Below are positions 13,561 through 23,936 of a stretch of 64,000 nt of DNA, piece after piece. A program made the translations under genes and the position numbers. The notes under the pieces are model-generated. The model ran no database searches. It worked only from the letters and a program-made list of their open reading frames with translations, and was not told the DNA's origin. Position 1 is the first letter of the stretch. Each line of letters begins with the position of its first letter. Source of the stretch: Epichloe hybrida. Its lineage: Eukaryota; Ascomycota; Sordariomycetes; Hypocreales; Clavicipitaceae. Location: NCBI GenBank assembly GCA_019022495.1, contig JAFEKR010000001.1, forward strand, positions 3,968,001 to 4,032,000, given 5' to 3'.

Positions 13561-14780
13561 AGCAATCGTCCGCAATCCATCGACATTGTGCGGATTTTCA
13601 CGGGGCGGCAAACAGAGCCGTGGACCCGTCGCTGGGCTGCGGCAAAAAAAAAAAAAAAAAAAACACGCAATACGGCTCCGCACGGATTAGTCCGTACATA
13701 CACCAGAACACTTACATATTATTAGCCAGTATTATACGCCCTACATATTGTTCGTCGCACCTATGCCTTGGTGACCAGGCGGGCCAGGCAGGCCAGGCGA
13801 TCCTTGGGTCGCTGTGTTCTCGCCGTCGATCGTTGTCGAATCTGAAGGCGACTTACGGGGTGCCCCGTAGACTCCATTGTGTAACCTTGTTGGAGAGGGC
13901 TCAATACATACATACACAAAGAGAAAACACAGGGATTCTTCAACAACAAAATACATGGACGTGGAAGCCACCCGTGGTTTGCTCGAATCAAACCTTGCCC
14001 CTTTCGGCAGTACCACTACCAGGTCTTTCAACAGCCGTCCGTCTAGCATGGGGGCACATGAGGGCTGGAGGGGAAAATCCCATCCCATCCTACTACATGT
14101 ATCTTGTACATGTTATCCCTTGCATGCTCTCACTCACTCTGGTCAACTTCAAGCCACACCCCCTCCCCCTTACCCTTATGTAAGTGTTGGCAACACGGGG
14201 CTGGTCAGATCTCTCAAGATTACGTACGGACGTACAAGTTGCCGCCAATTAACAGACGCGATTGCCCATCCACCATCCCGTGCGACGTCCTCAAACGCCG
14301 GGCGCCCAGTCCATGTGCAGCAAGGAAGTCCCGAGTGGAGGACAGGGATGCGGCAGTGACATGAGCGCTTGCCGACGAGATCGACGAGATACTACGTATG
14401 GGCTGTGCGGGAAGGACATGTGTACCGAGTATTGCTGCGAAAAAGCAGAGGAAGAAGAAATCAGCCATGATGTGCAGCGTGGTTGCATCATTACTAACCC
14501 GAAGTCGTCCGTGCCAGATCTAACTGAAGGCTGGCCTCATGTCGTCGGTGCATTAGCTCTCCCGCTCAACGAGCATAACGTCGACCCGGGGGGGCAGGGT
14601 TATCGTCCGGGTGAAAAGGAGGCCAACTGCCAGTGCATGCATATTGTATGCACAATTGTATGCAAGAACAGGACACCTGGCATGCACTCCAGAATGATTT
14701 GTGTGCATGCAGCTGCGGGAAGGGGAAGAATGGCGCCCCGCCAGATGCCGCTACATATGTACGTACATCTTATTTTTCCT

Positions 14781-14795
14781 TACGGAGTACTCCGT
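14781..14795. repeat. TACGGAGTACTCCGT palindrome
   Basis: A near-perfect palindrome built on CGGAGTACTCCG. The same core occurs at 11970-11981, and half-sites occur at 12085, 13447, 14871 and 28082. Whether it is a protein-binding site or a dispersed micro-repeat cannot be decided from sequence. Confidence 0.7.
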
Positions 14796-16148
14796 GCATG
14801 ATCCGTATTTCACTACTAATGCGTACTGGAAGAACTATACATGTATGAGATCTCATTTCACATCAACCAATACGGAGTACCGTACCTTGCCGATGGGGGC
14901 CACGAAGAAGACGAGCGCCGTCAGATGCATCCGCACAACAGTTAATCACTGCAGGTATGATGTACACCTGTTGCTTCACCCAACCAATCCGTTGTGCTTG
15001 CCACCACTGGACTCGGCCGGAACAAGCCTCTTCATTTGCCTTTCTTGAGCGGGTGGGCGTTGGTTGGGGGGGGGGCGTTATCTCGCTCATTGGACAAGGT
15101 TCATGATTAGACGAGCATGTCGATATCATCAGGTCAGCCAACGGTGGTTAATCCCAGGAGGCACGTATGTACATGTATACATACATGTACAGGCTTTCAC
15201 AGGCTGGGTTTGAGAGCGGTGGCTGGAGACAGGGCAAGCGGGTGGTGTGGGCTGAACAGGGGGTTCTCGGGGAGGGGGAGGCTGGGGTGACAAGCCCATG
15301 AGAAGGACTTTTTTTTTTTTTTTCTCACGACAAGTACGTGTGAGGGTGCGAGGGTGCGAGGGTGCGAGAGGGTGTGAGGGGACGTTGAGGGACATGTTGT
15401 CCTGGCCATGACGATCCATCCAAGGCGGTTAAAAACGGAAAGTGGATTCTGGTCCGAACTGGGAAAGTCCATCCAGTAAGCTCCCCTGGTCATGTTCGAT
15501 AACTTGTCAATATCAGTACGGACTATGTAATTAGAGCTTTATTAGCTTCCTCTTGTAAAGGTGCTCCGGTTACTAGCTGAGACTACAATGTAATGACCAG
15601 CATGGACAGTTTCGTGATGGTCAACAACAAAGCCGGCGGGTGAAGACGCCGCGCCTGATATCTGAAGCTGACAAGGCATTTCAGAAAAACAGGGAAACGC
15701 GCCATTTTATCGAAAAATACCAAACATGGCTCTCATGTGACTGTGCGTATATGCGGCGCAAAGGATATCAGAAAGGGGAACCAACTTATTTTTTTTTTTT
15801 TAGACCTTGGCTGTTGCTGTGAATGATCCTGATATAGGGTAGGTCGCAAGAAGGAAGAAAGGTGGGTGGTGAGCAGGTACCACGACGACATCAAGACAAG
15901 TTGGCAAACCCCGATGGAAGCTGGGGCCAAACAAAAGGTAGTGCACGTGGCACGGAGGATACGAATAGTAGTTAGTTTGTTCACGGTGCAACGAAGAAGA
16001 AGCCACCATGTGGTTAAGTCACGCCGGGCTTTCCAGATATTTCGCATGCACAATCAGAACAGGAAGAAAGAAAACTCCACACACGGCCGCTAGCGTCAAC
16101 GATGACACAGCAACAACGACAACCACCCTCCCTCGGTTTCAAACTTTC

Positions 16149-16948
16149 ATGCGACGCCTTCCAACATCAACTTGTGCGCAAAAAGAAACTGTGCCGATGC
16201 CTACGATCCCCAAGCCCGCTGTCCCCCTCCACGCCGCCTCGTTTGATCCCTGGAACTCCTCGTCCACCGGCCACCAGCGCGGCGAGACCAGACCGGGCAC
16301 GGGGTGGCGCGACTCGCGCAACCGGAGACTCAACCAGCAGCTGAGAGGGGTTCAAGTCCCGTCAGACACGTCGGTGCCGCCGTCGCGGACGACGACGACG
16401 AGCGTGGTGGACATGCTGCGGACGCCGGGACTGATGAAGAAGGGGGACGGGGACGGGGACGGCCGGGAGCAGCAGCAGCAGCAGCGTGAGTCGAGGGACG
16501 GTCGCGGCGCCATCTTCGCGGGAACATGCATCCACGTCAACGGGAGCACGTTCCCCCTCGTGTCGGACCACAGGCTCAAGCGCATCGTCACCGACAACGG
16601 CGGCAGCATGTCCTTGCACCTCGGGAGGAGAAAGGTCACGCACGTGGTGCTGGGGACGTCGACGGCCGGCGGGCTGGCGGCGGCCAAGATGGAGAGGGAG
16701 ATTCGGAGGATGGGCGGTTGTGGTGTTTACTTTGTGGGGGTCGAGTGGTGAGTTGGTTTCTTCTTCTTCTTCTTCATTCTTCCATCGTTTTGGGGCCCGA
16801 GGACGGGGGGGGGGGCAAAAAGCTGAATTTCGACAAACCTAGGATCCTCGAAAGCCTCAAGTCAGGCAAGCGATTGCCGGAAGCGCGCTTCTCCAACGCC
16901 AGGATGGCGAGCAGCGCACAAGCGAGCGTGTATGACAAGCTTGCTTAG
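16149..16948 (+). CDS. Small BRCT-domain protein
   Basis: A two-exon gene, 16149-16747 and 16843-16948, with a 95-bp intron whose donor GTGAGT splits a Trp codon. The N-terminus has the FDPWNSSSTGHQ segment typical of a fungal family of small BRCT proteins, followed by a WRDSRN motif and a disordered, Gly/Asp/Gln-rich linker. The C-terminal half is one BRCT domain: IFAGTCIHVNGS, a Gly-Gly turn, VTHVVLG, and then VEWILESLKSGKRLPEARFS across the splice junction, which contains the signature Trp. Single BRCT modules bind phosphopeptides or DNA in repair and checkpoint proteins, and the fold resembles the Rev1 BRCT. The partner is unknown. In-frame ATGs at 16008 and 16197 are alternative starts; FDPWNSS follows closely after 16197. 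It is convergent with the acyl-CoA synthetase gene. Confidence 0.85.
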
Positions 16949-17672
16949 GGAAGGACAATGGCGATGGAAAAAGGCCATGTTTCGTTTCGGCGCATGGGTT
17001 GGTGTTTGCATCTTCATTTTGAAAAGGAGGGGGTTAACGTGAAGACGAGGACGAGAACGATTCACGATGAGATACCTGGCTACGTGGGATTCGGTCCGGA
17101 GTTTTCAGGCGTCCACTGCAACTATTTCGATTCCCGTCAACTCGTGAATAAGCTCTTGGAATTAAAAAAAAAAAAAAAAAGTGCTTTTCGTCCCACACCA
17201 TTCGTATCACGGCCGTGTCCTCCACGCGTTACACCGCCATGCTACGGAACGTGGAGCCCACGGCACTGCTGTCATGTGGCTTCTTCCCCGTGAGACCGAA
17301 TGGTCGTGGAGAGGCCGTGTGCTCGTGAGACTGGAAAGACGGTGAGGAGGGTGAGGTTGTACGGGGCGGGCATGTGCGACGAGGGCAGGGAGGGTGGTGG
17401 GCTTTCTTCGTACTGATGATTCCCTTTGTCGTGAAGGCGTTGGGTTGACGGGGTTGATGCGGCGTTGATGGCTGTACGTGGCTGGATGGGAAGGACACTG
17501 ATGGAACGCTTCTCGTTCGATGTTTTTCTGCATTTGCAGTTTTTCTTTCATGGTCGCCCGCTCATCCGCAGACACGTGGATTATCGGCCAAATGTATTCG
17601 GAGTAAGAGTGATGAGAAACACATGGTGAACCAGGACACGCTTGAATTCCAGATCGACACACACACCCGTTC
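16949..17672. other. Intergenic region between convergent 3' ends
   Basis: Contains an A homopolymer of about 17 bases (17163-17180) and no supported gene. The overlapping ORFs on both strands carry no recognisable domain. Confidence 0.6.
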
Positions 17673-20049
17673 CTACAACTTTGCCCGCGGTTCCTCCAGC
17701 GCCGCATGCTTCCCACCACTCTTCTCGAAATACTCCCTCACCTTGGCCCTCGCCACATCCATCACGGACGCATCTTCCACCGTACTTGGCACCGTCACCT
17801 TCTTGTCAAACTCGCCGTGCACCCCGTTCTCCACCAGCTCGCGCAGAACGCGACGGAGGGTCTTGCCCGAACGGGTCTTGGGGATCATGTCCTTGCCCTG
17901 GATGATGCCTCCGAGGGATGCAATCGCGCCGACTTGTTTCCGGACGAGGCCTTGAATCTCTGCGGCAATCTTCTCATTAGGCACGGCGGACGACGGGTGG
18001 TCGGCGGTGGACAGAGTGATGAAGGCAAAGGGGAGCTGGCCCTTGATGGCATCTGGGATGCCGACGATGCTGGCTTCGGCAACGAGGGGGTGCGAGGTAA
18101 TTGCTTGTTCGATACCACCTAGTTTCATCAGCCCATGTTTTCTTACAAAGCGATGGTGGAAAAAAAAAAAAAACAGACAGCACACCTAATGAAGTGCTTT
18201 CCAAGTTGGCTGCCTCAAAAGGGGCATACTGGGGACTTACCGCTTGACAATCGATGAGCGCTAACGTTCAGCACATCGTCATTTCTACTCATAACATAAA
18301 CGTAGCCATCTTCGTCAATGTAGCCAGAATCACCTGTGTCTACCCATTTGCCATCGAACCGTTTCAGGTAGCTCTTATAAAACCTCTCCTCTTCGCCCCA
18401 GAGTGTTCGAAACGCCGTCGGCGCCAACGGCATACCCAGCACAAGATTCCCCATGCTTCCCCTTTCCATCTGACTACCCTCGTCGTCCACGACGCGCACG
18501 TCAAACCCAGGCATTGCCTTGCCTGCGCTTCCAGGCTTGACCACCGCCGGCGGGTGGTTTCTGACGCTAGACGTTCGATCCCTGCCGCTATGAGGCACAA
18601 GAGCACGACCAGAAATCGGCGAGCCTGATTCACTGGACCACCAGTTGTCAATGACGTGAGCGTCCGGCGCAGCGTACTTGGACAAGAGGTCCTGGTACAT
18701 TGAGATCAACGAGGGCTCAGAGCGCTCCCCCGCGAGGAACAGTCCTCGCAAGGATCGGAGCCCGCCTCCGTCGCCAATCTTGGAGAGAAGCTTGTTGTCG
18801 GGATCATCCCTTTTGATAGCGCGCAGAGCTGTGGGGGCTGTGAACATCATGTTCACCTTGTACTCTTCGACTACCCTCCAAAAGGCTGAAGCGTCGGGCG
18901 TGCCAACGGGCTTCCCTTCGTACAGAACCGTCGAGGCACCAACCAACAGCGGAGCATACACAATATACGAATGGCCAACCACCCATCCAATGTCTGACGC
19001 GGTAAAGGCGACATCTCCGGGTCCTTGGATATCGAATAGATAGCTGATGGAGAGATGCAGTCCAACGGCGTGGCCGGCCGCGTCTCTCACGACACCCTTG
19101 GGGGCACCAGTCGTGCCCGACGTGTGTATTATGTAGACGGGATCCGTGCTCGCCACCGGTACGCAATCAGCCCTGACCTGTCGAGCGCGGGCACTCCTCA
19201 TGACCTTTTGCCATGTAGATTGGCCAGCACCGCGATCGGGATTCCATCGAGTTTGGGGTCGCTGCCAGATCAGGGTCCGCGACGGTCTATGAGGCGAGAT
19301 CCTGATGGCTTCTTCCACCAGTGGCTGATACGCGATGGGTGGCTTGTTTCCGTCAGTTCCGCACGACGCTGTGAGTATTGCAACGGGCTTACAGGCTTCG
19401 ATTCGCTGGGCGAGGGCATTGGGAGCGAAGCCACCGAAAACGACGGCATGAACGGCACCGAGGCGATTGACCGCGTACATGCCCACCAGGGCGGCTGGAA
19501 TCATGGGCACTGCAGATGCAAGCAGTCCAGAGCTTTTATTAGCTTCCACCACCAGACCCGCCACACCGTGAGCGAAGCAGCTCCTTCGTGAGGGTTTCAC
19601 TCACTGTATAGCATGACAACGTCTCCCTTGCGAACGCCTTCTGCCCGCAACACGCCCGCAAGCACCTCGACCTCTTCCAGCAATTTACGATATGTGTATA
19701 TCTCTTTTGTCTTGGTCACAGGACTGTCGTAGTAAATGGCAACTTCATCGCCCCTGCCAGCCTCCACATGTCTGTCGATGCAGTTGTAGCAGGTGGAGAT
19801 CTCGCCGTCAGGAAACCATTCCCAACTGTCGTGAGAGACGCCACTGTCCCGGAGGGTTCGCTGCGTCCGGCGCAGCGTCTCGGTCGGTTTCTTGTGCCAA
19901 TAAAGGTGCTCGGCTTGGTGCGCCCAGAACTCCTCGGGCTTCTCCAAGCTTTGCCGGAGGATGTCGTCCTGCAGATGCGATCCTGCTTCTCTGGAAGCCA
20001 TGACTGGATGGACCGTAGACACTGGAGGATATGCTTTGCCGGGCAGCAA
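17673..20049 (-). CDS. Propionyl/acetyl-CoA synthetase-like enzyme (ACSS3/PrpE type)
   Basis: An AMP-forming short-chain acyl-CoA synthetase (ANL superfamily) that would convert propionate or acetate plus ATP and CoA to the acyl-CoA. Exons are 20049-19605, 19509-18241 and 18118-17673; introns of 95 and 122 bp preserve the frame. Motifs in order: an N-terminal ACAS-like segment with EEFWAHQAEHLYWHK; MIPAALVGMYAVNRLGAVHAVVFGG; the P-loop YIIHTSGTTGAPKG; the substrate-loop motif IDNWWSSESGSPI, which favours the PrpE/ACSS3 subgroup over classical acetyl-CoA synthetase; WVDTGDSGYIDEDG; and the C-terminal catalytic Lys in PKTRSGKTLRR. The last residues are AKL, a canonical type 1 peroxisomal targeting tripeptide. 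Length, about 719 residues, suits the family. An ATG at 20001 (MASREAGSH) is an alternative start. It is divergent from the SnaD-like gene. Confidence 0.92.
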
Positions 20050-21031
20050 GTCAATTGAAGAGTGAGTTTGCAGGAGATCAAACGTAGGACCAATGGTTAC
20101 ATTTGTAATCAGGCCTCAGAACTGTGTTTTTTGTAGAATGAATATTCTCCCTCGGCTATGCGAGGCTGAGCGACCCACGATTGATTGTGAGCGTTTGAAT
20201 GTGGGAAGGAGCTCCAAGCTCTGGTGGGGCCCGCCTTCCCTTCCCAGCTTTCCAGGGACTTGCCGGCTGTTCCGCTTCTTCGCGGCTTGAACCGAAGTGG
20301 TCTAGTGCATTTGATTGGCCGGTAACAGAGAATAGTTCACCCATCGAGAAGCAGCCCACGGCCTTGGTCGACCCAGCAATCCACGTTGGAGCTAATGCGC
20401 AGGTGGCCTATTATTAACGGGAACAAACTTCTAAGCAGGTTTGGATGTACGTGTGGTGAGATGAGAACGGATGCATACATGGCGGGAGAGGGACATGTTC
20501 TCAATTCGGCTGGACGGTGAGTCGCGCTGTTGTCTTGAACGGCACTCCTGGGTCATGGCTGGATGCACGTTCATGGTGAAGTAATTCGAGACGAGAGAAG
20601 AAATACTATTTGTGCGACAAATTTAGCTTCTCCAGACGGAGCGGATAGGCAAATAGCGCCGTTTACGTCCAAGCACGTGATGTCATGCCATCACGGTGGT
20701 TGCCAGGCCAACGCATCAACACGCCCTATTTACCCTCTTCCGTCTCGCACAGTGACGCGGTTTCCAAGTGCGGAATACAGACCATTTTCTACGTCGTATA
20801 CCACCTTAGAATCAAAGCAATACCCAACAATTCAATCTGCGTGTGCACTTGTATCGCGACGCAAACAGTGTGCTGGTACCTGCTTGGCGAAGCGACACAA
20901 CAACGACCTACATTGACGATACGAATTTGACCGCTATTGGCAAAAGACAACTTTGGCACAAACCGCAGCTTGGCTTTTTTTTTTTTTTTTTTCCCTCCCT
21001 CCCTTTGCAAATTGGCTTCCTCCAGCAGGCA
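20050..21031. promoter_or_regulatory. Divergent promoter region, acyl-CoA synthetase / SnaD-like
   Basis: Roughly 1 kb between two divergent start codons. A run of 18 T followed by CCCTCCCTCCC lies directly upstream of the SnaD-like ATG, a typical pyrimidine-rich fungal leader. I recognise no specific operator. Confidence 0.45.
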
Positions 21032-23197
21032 ATGTCATCTCCCCTCTCGCCCGCCCGCGAGGCAAGCCTTAACAGGACCACGCCCCCGAGTAAACGAAAG
21101 TACGACCAATACGAAGTCCAGGCATTCACTGCGTCCACGACAACCGCCGCAGCAGGCGAATCAGAATCCTCCCGATCCTCATCGTTCGTATCAAAGGCTG
21201 ATGAGACGGCCGATATGGGCCAGGAGAACGTCTCGCCGTCCAAGATCAGACACAGTCGCATCATGTCGGGAACAGAGCTGTCCCCTCTCAAGATTCTGGC
21301 TGAGCAGGGTAATGTCTCTGGCGGAAGCATAGCGGCAGCGTTGTCAAACATGGGCCCGCCGCCGCAGAGAAGTCCGCGAAAGATGTCGCCCGCGTCGCGG
21401 TTTCCCGTCAAAATTGGGAGCACACACAAAGATGAGGTGAGGGTGACCAAGGAGCGGAAATTGAGCATGGAGGCCATGGTGAGGGGAAATGGTGGGCTTG
21501 AAAAGGCTATTGAGATTTTTGAGGATGACGCAAGTGGCATGGGGGAACATGGGGAGACGTTGGTCATCGAGACAAAGCACGATCGGCAACCACCACAACA
21601 ACAGGAGGAGGAGGAGGAGCATGACGAAGGTGCTGGGCCGGATGACACCATGGCTAGCACGTTCAGTACGTTTTCAGTGGTGCCGGATCTGACAGTGTTT
21701 GCCAAGTTGGGCCAGAGCCCGACGAAGCACTCTACTTTGGAGGGCTCAACGCCTCGAGCGAAGCTGCAACGTGATTCCTTTGCGAGACCGTCCTCGTCGT
21801 CGGGTAGCCATGGCAACACGTCCAACTTGCTGATCGACTTCACGGATCAGATGCGCTTCCCGCTGCAAAAGTCACCGGGCAAGCGCGGGAATTTGTCGCC
21901 GTCACGAACAATGCCCAGCGTCTCGGCCACGCCAAGTCACCAGGTCGCGAATCTGATCGACTTTGATATCCCGCCGATGCCGACGCCCCGTAGTCTTCCT
22001 TCCATCACGCCCAGGGAGCTCGAGTCCTTGAAGTCTGGGTTCCTCTCTGAGATCAGCTCTCTCAAGGCATCTCTGAGCGGGAAGGAGGCCGAAGTCCATT
22101 CACTCAAGACGGCTGTTGGGGATGCTGAAAAGCGAGTGGGCGAGTCACTGGAGAAAATCCACGAGGAACGCGCCATGAAAGAACAGCTCGCGGCTGAGAA
22201 AGAGGACTGGGAGAAGCGCGGGCGAGACGTGGAAGGTATCCTGCGCAAGATGAAGGACGAGATGATGACGAGTCAGCGCGACAGAGACGAGTTTGAGCGG
22301 AAGCTCGAGGAGAGTGAGAAACGCAGGGAGGCAGCCGAGATGCTGCATCAGGAGGCCGAGAGCAAAATGGCGGGCATGCGCGCCGGCAGGGATTGTGCCG
22401 ACAAGTCGAGCAAAGACACGTCACCGGAAAAGGCCAGAGCCACGTCGAATAGAGAGGTTGAGATGGCTGTCGAGCGCGTGGCCAGGGAACTGCACGCGCT
22501 GTACAAGGGCAAGCATGAAACCAAGGTGGCAGCGCTCAAGAAATCTTATGAAACCCGATGGGAGAAGCGCGTCAAGGAACTAGAGAACCGCATCGAAGAA
22601 CTGGTTGGCGAGAACGAGAATCTGCGGGATCGGGAGATCAACATGACGAGACTGGATCCGGATGCGACGGTGGCAGAGGAGCGTAAAGCGCAGGCGGCAA
22701 AGGACGGAGCGGCCATTCGAGAGCTCAATGCCGATGTCCAGCGCCTCGAGGCGATTGTGTCGACAGTCAAGCGGGACAACGAGGAGCTGAGAATCATGCT
22801 GGAGAAGGAGCGGATTGAGAAGGGCGAGCTGGTTCAGCTGGCCGAGGAGATGATGAGCATGCAGAGCATCGTTGTTGGCTCTTCTTCTTCTTCTTCTCTT
22901 GCCGCCGCACCTGCACGAGGGGTGTTGCAGACGCCGGCTACGGCGAGGCATCATCATGACCGTCTGGAGCGGGGAGGTGCCGAGCTGGGTGCCAAGACGC
23001 CGCGAGCATCGGGAGATGTAACGAGGAATCCGAACATCGGAAGAGGTGGTGGTTCGGGACTGAGGGCGCCTGGGTCGGTGGTGAGAGCCCCGGCGCATAT
23101 GCGGAGGGGGAGTGGAGGATTACCGAGGCCGGGGAGGAGCGGCATTATGAGTTCGATTGAGAAGATGGGCAACTATAGGGGAAGAGGGCAGGAATAA
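21032..23197 (+). CDS. Coiled-coil spindle pole body protein, SnaD/TACC-like
   Basis: An intronless 721-residue protein starting MSSPLSPAREAS; in-frame codons upstream of 21032 read through a poly-Phe tract made by a T homopolymer and are leader. The N-terminal third is disordered and Ser/Pro-rich, with short SP/TP sites (such as SPLSP, SPRKMSP, SPTKH) that would suit mitotic kinases. From about residue 328 to 620 it is a long, charged heptad-rich coiled coil, broken near 445-470. The segment ERVARELHALYKGKHETKVAALKKSYE (given here as two overlapping motifs: ERVARELHALYKG and KHETKVAALKKSYE) resembles fungal SNAD/Alp7-type TACC proteins, which link gamma-tubulin/XMAP215 partners to spindle poles. 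The C-terminal tail is basic and Gly/Arg-rich. The coiled-coil call is firm; the SnaD identity rests on resemblance from memory. Confidence 0.7.
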   Translation: MSSPLSPAREASLNRTTPPSKRKYDQYEVQAFTASTTTAAAGESESSRSSSFVSKADETADMGQENVSPSKIRHSRIMSGTELSPLKILAEQGNVSGGSIAAALSNMGPPPQRSPRKMSPASRFPVKIGSTHKDEVRVTKERKLSMEAMVRGNGGLEKAIEIFEDDASGMGEHGETLVIETKHDRQPPQQQEEEEEHDEGAGPDDTMASTFSTFSVVPDLTVFAKLGQSPTKHSTLEGSTPRAKLQRDSFARPSSSSGSHGNTSNLLIDFTDQMRFPLQKSPGKRGNLSPSRTMPSVSATPSHQVANLIDFDIPPMPTPRSLPSITPRELESLKSGFLSEISSLKASLSGKEAEVHSLKTAVGDAEKRVGESLEKIHEERAMKEQLAAEKEDWEKRGRDVEGILRKMKDEMMTSQRDRDEFERKLEESEKRREAAEMLHQEAESKMAGMRAGRDCADKSSKDTSPEKARATSNREVEMAVERVARELHALYKGKHETKVAALKKSYETRWEKRVKELENRIEELVGENENLRDREINMTRLDPDATVAEERKAQAAKDGAAIRELNADVQRLEAIVSTVKRDNEELRIMLEKERIEKGELVQLAEEMMSMQSIVVGSSSSSSLAAAPARGVLQTPATARHHHDRLERGGAELGAKTPRASGDVTRNPNIGRGGGSGLRAPGSVVRAPAHMRRGSGGLPRPGRSGIMSSIEKMGNYRGRGQE

Positions 23198-23936
23198 TGT
23201 GGTCGGCGGTGAGGCGATGAGTATTGAGTAGTCATGTTCATGGCGAGAAGATGGATGATTTGCTTGGTTGAAGGGGTCTTGACGAGGTCTCGGGCCTTTT
23301 TGATGTGCTTGTAATGACTGCATGAGGCGTTTGTAGATGTACTTTGTGTGAATTTTTACTCTATGCTAGTACCGTTTCATGAGCTTCCACTGATGAAACA
23401 CCCTGATTGAGACTTGATGGTATTGCCAACATGGACGTGGACGACTCTCACAAACGGGACCGCATCGGTCCATACATTTGGCGTTGTTCAATTTCAAGTC
23501 AAGCCCACTTGAGCGTATCTCATCAGTTGTTAATACATGACAAGGTACTGAAAAAACGTCCTCCTGGCTCGGCGCAAGAAGGGGAAAGAGAAGGAGAAGA
23601 GCAATCAAGCACTTATGAACCCGTTGACCTGGAGGCTGCGCGTGTTTCGAAGACTGTGCAGAATGATTCGTCTACGCCAGCATGTACTTGTGACGTCTTG
23701 ATCGTTTGACTACGTTGTCATGGTTTCATCGTTGTGTTGACGATAATTTGGCAGATGAGCTGCAAAGTCGATATCAAGGGTGTGCACCGCTTTGGCCAGT
23801 GTTGAACTTTTGCGAGGACCTGCTTCATTTGTGAACCGTCCGCTCGCAGCGAAACTTGTTTCTGATATCTCGTCCGGCGTCAATTCATTTCGCTTCCCTA
23901 AACAACACAGCACTGTACTGCGCTTCCGCGCCAACC
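23198..23936. other. Intergenic region between convergent 3' ends
   Basis: 3' flanks of the SnaD-like gene and the amidohydrolase gene. No supported gene or repeat seen. Confidence 0.6.

Larger units (their letters stand above)
6561..16148. other. Gene-free upstream region, about 9.6 kb
   Basis: No ORF here shows a domain, a plausible spliced model or one-strand coding bias. The longest (13302-14183) is low-complexity and includes a poly-Lys run from a 20-A homopolymer. Short arrays include GGTGGTC-type repeats (6836-6900), GGCCA (7371-7394), GTTTCGAC (7761-7788), CTTGC (8365-8396), CCCTG (8600-8627), CTCGTG/CTTGTG (9955-9999), GGGGCGC (13531-13560) and GGGTGCGA (15341-15370). Short palindromes recur: TACATGTA-type at about 7963, 12080, 13441, 14840, 15170; TACTCCGTA/TACGGAGTA at 12085, 13447, 14781, 14871. 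The region separates the divergent stuA and BRCT genes. It is not AT-rich and shows no RIP, so it differs from the transposon block at the right end. Confidence 0.6.

Noticed and set aside
13302..14183. 293-codon ORF in the stuA upstream interval
   Set aside because: Low-complexity translation with a poly-Lys stretch from an A homopolymer, overlapping ORFs of similar length on both strands, and no domain or splice support.
16349..16364. Sequence GGTTCAAGTCCCGTC, resembling a tRNA T-loop
   Set aside because: No matching acceptor stem or A box nearby, and it lies inside the BRCT coding exon.
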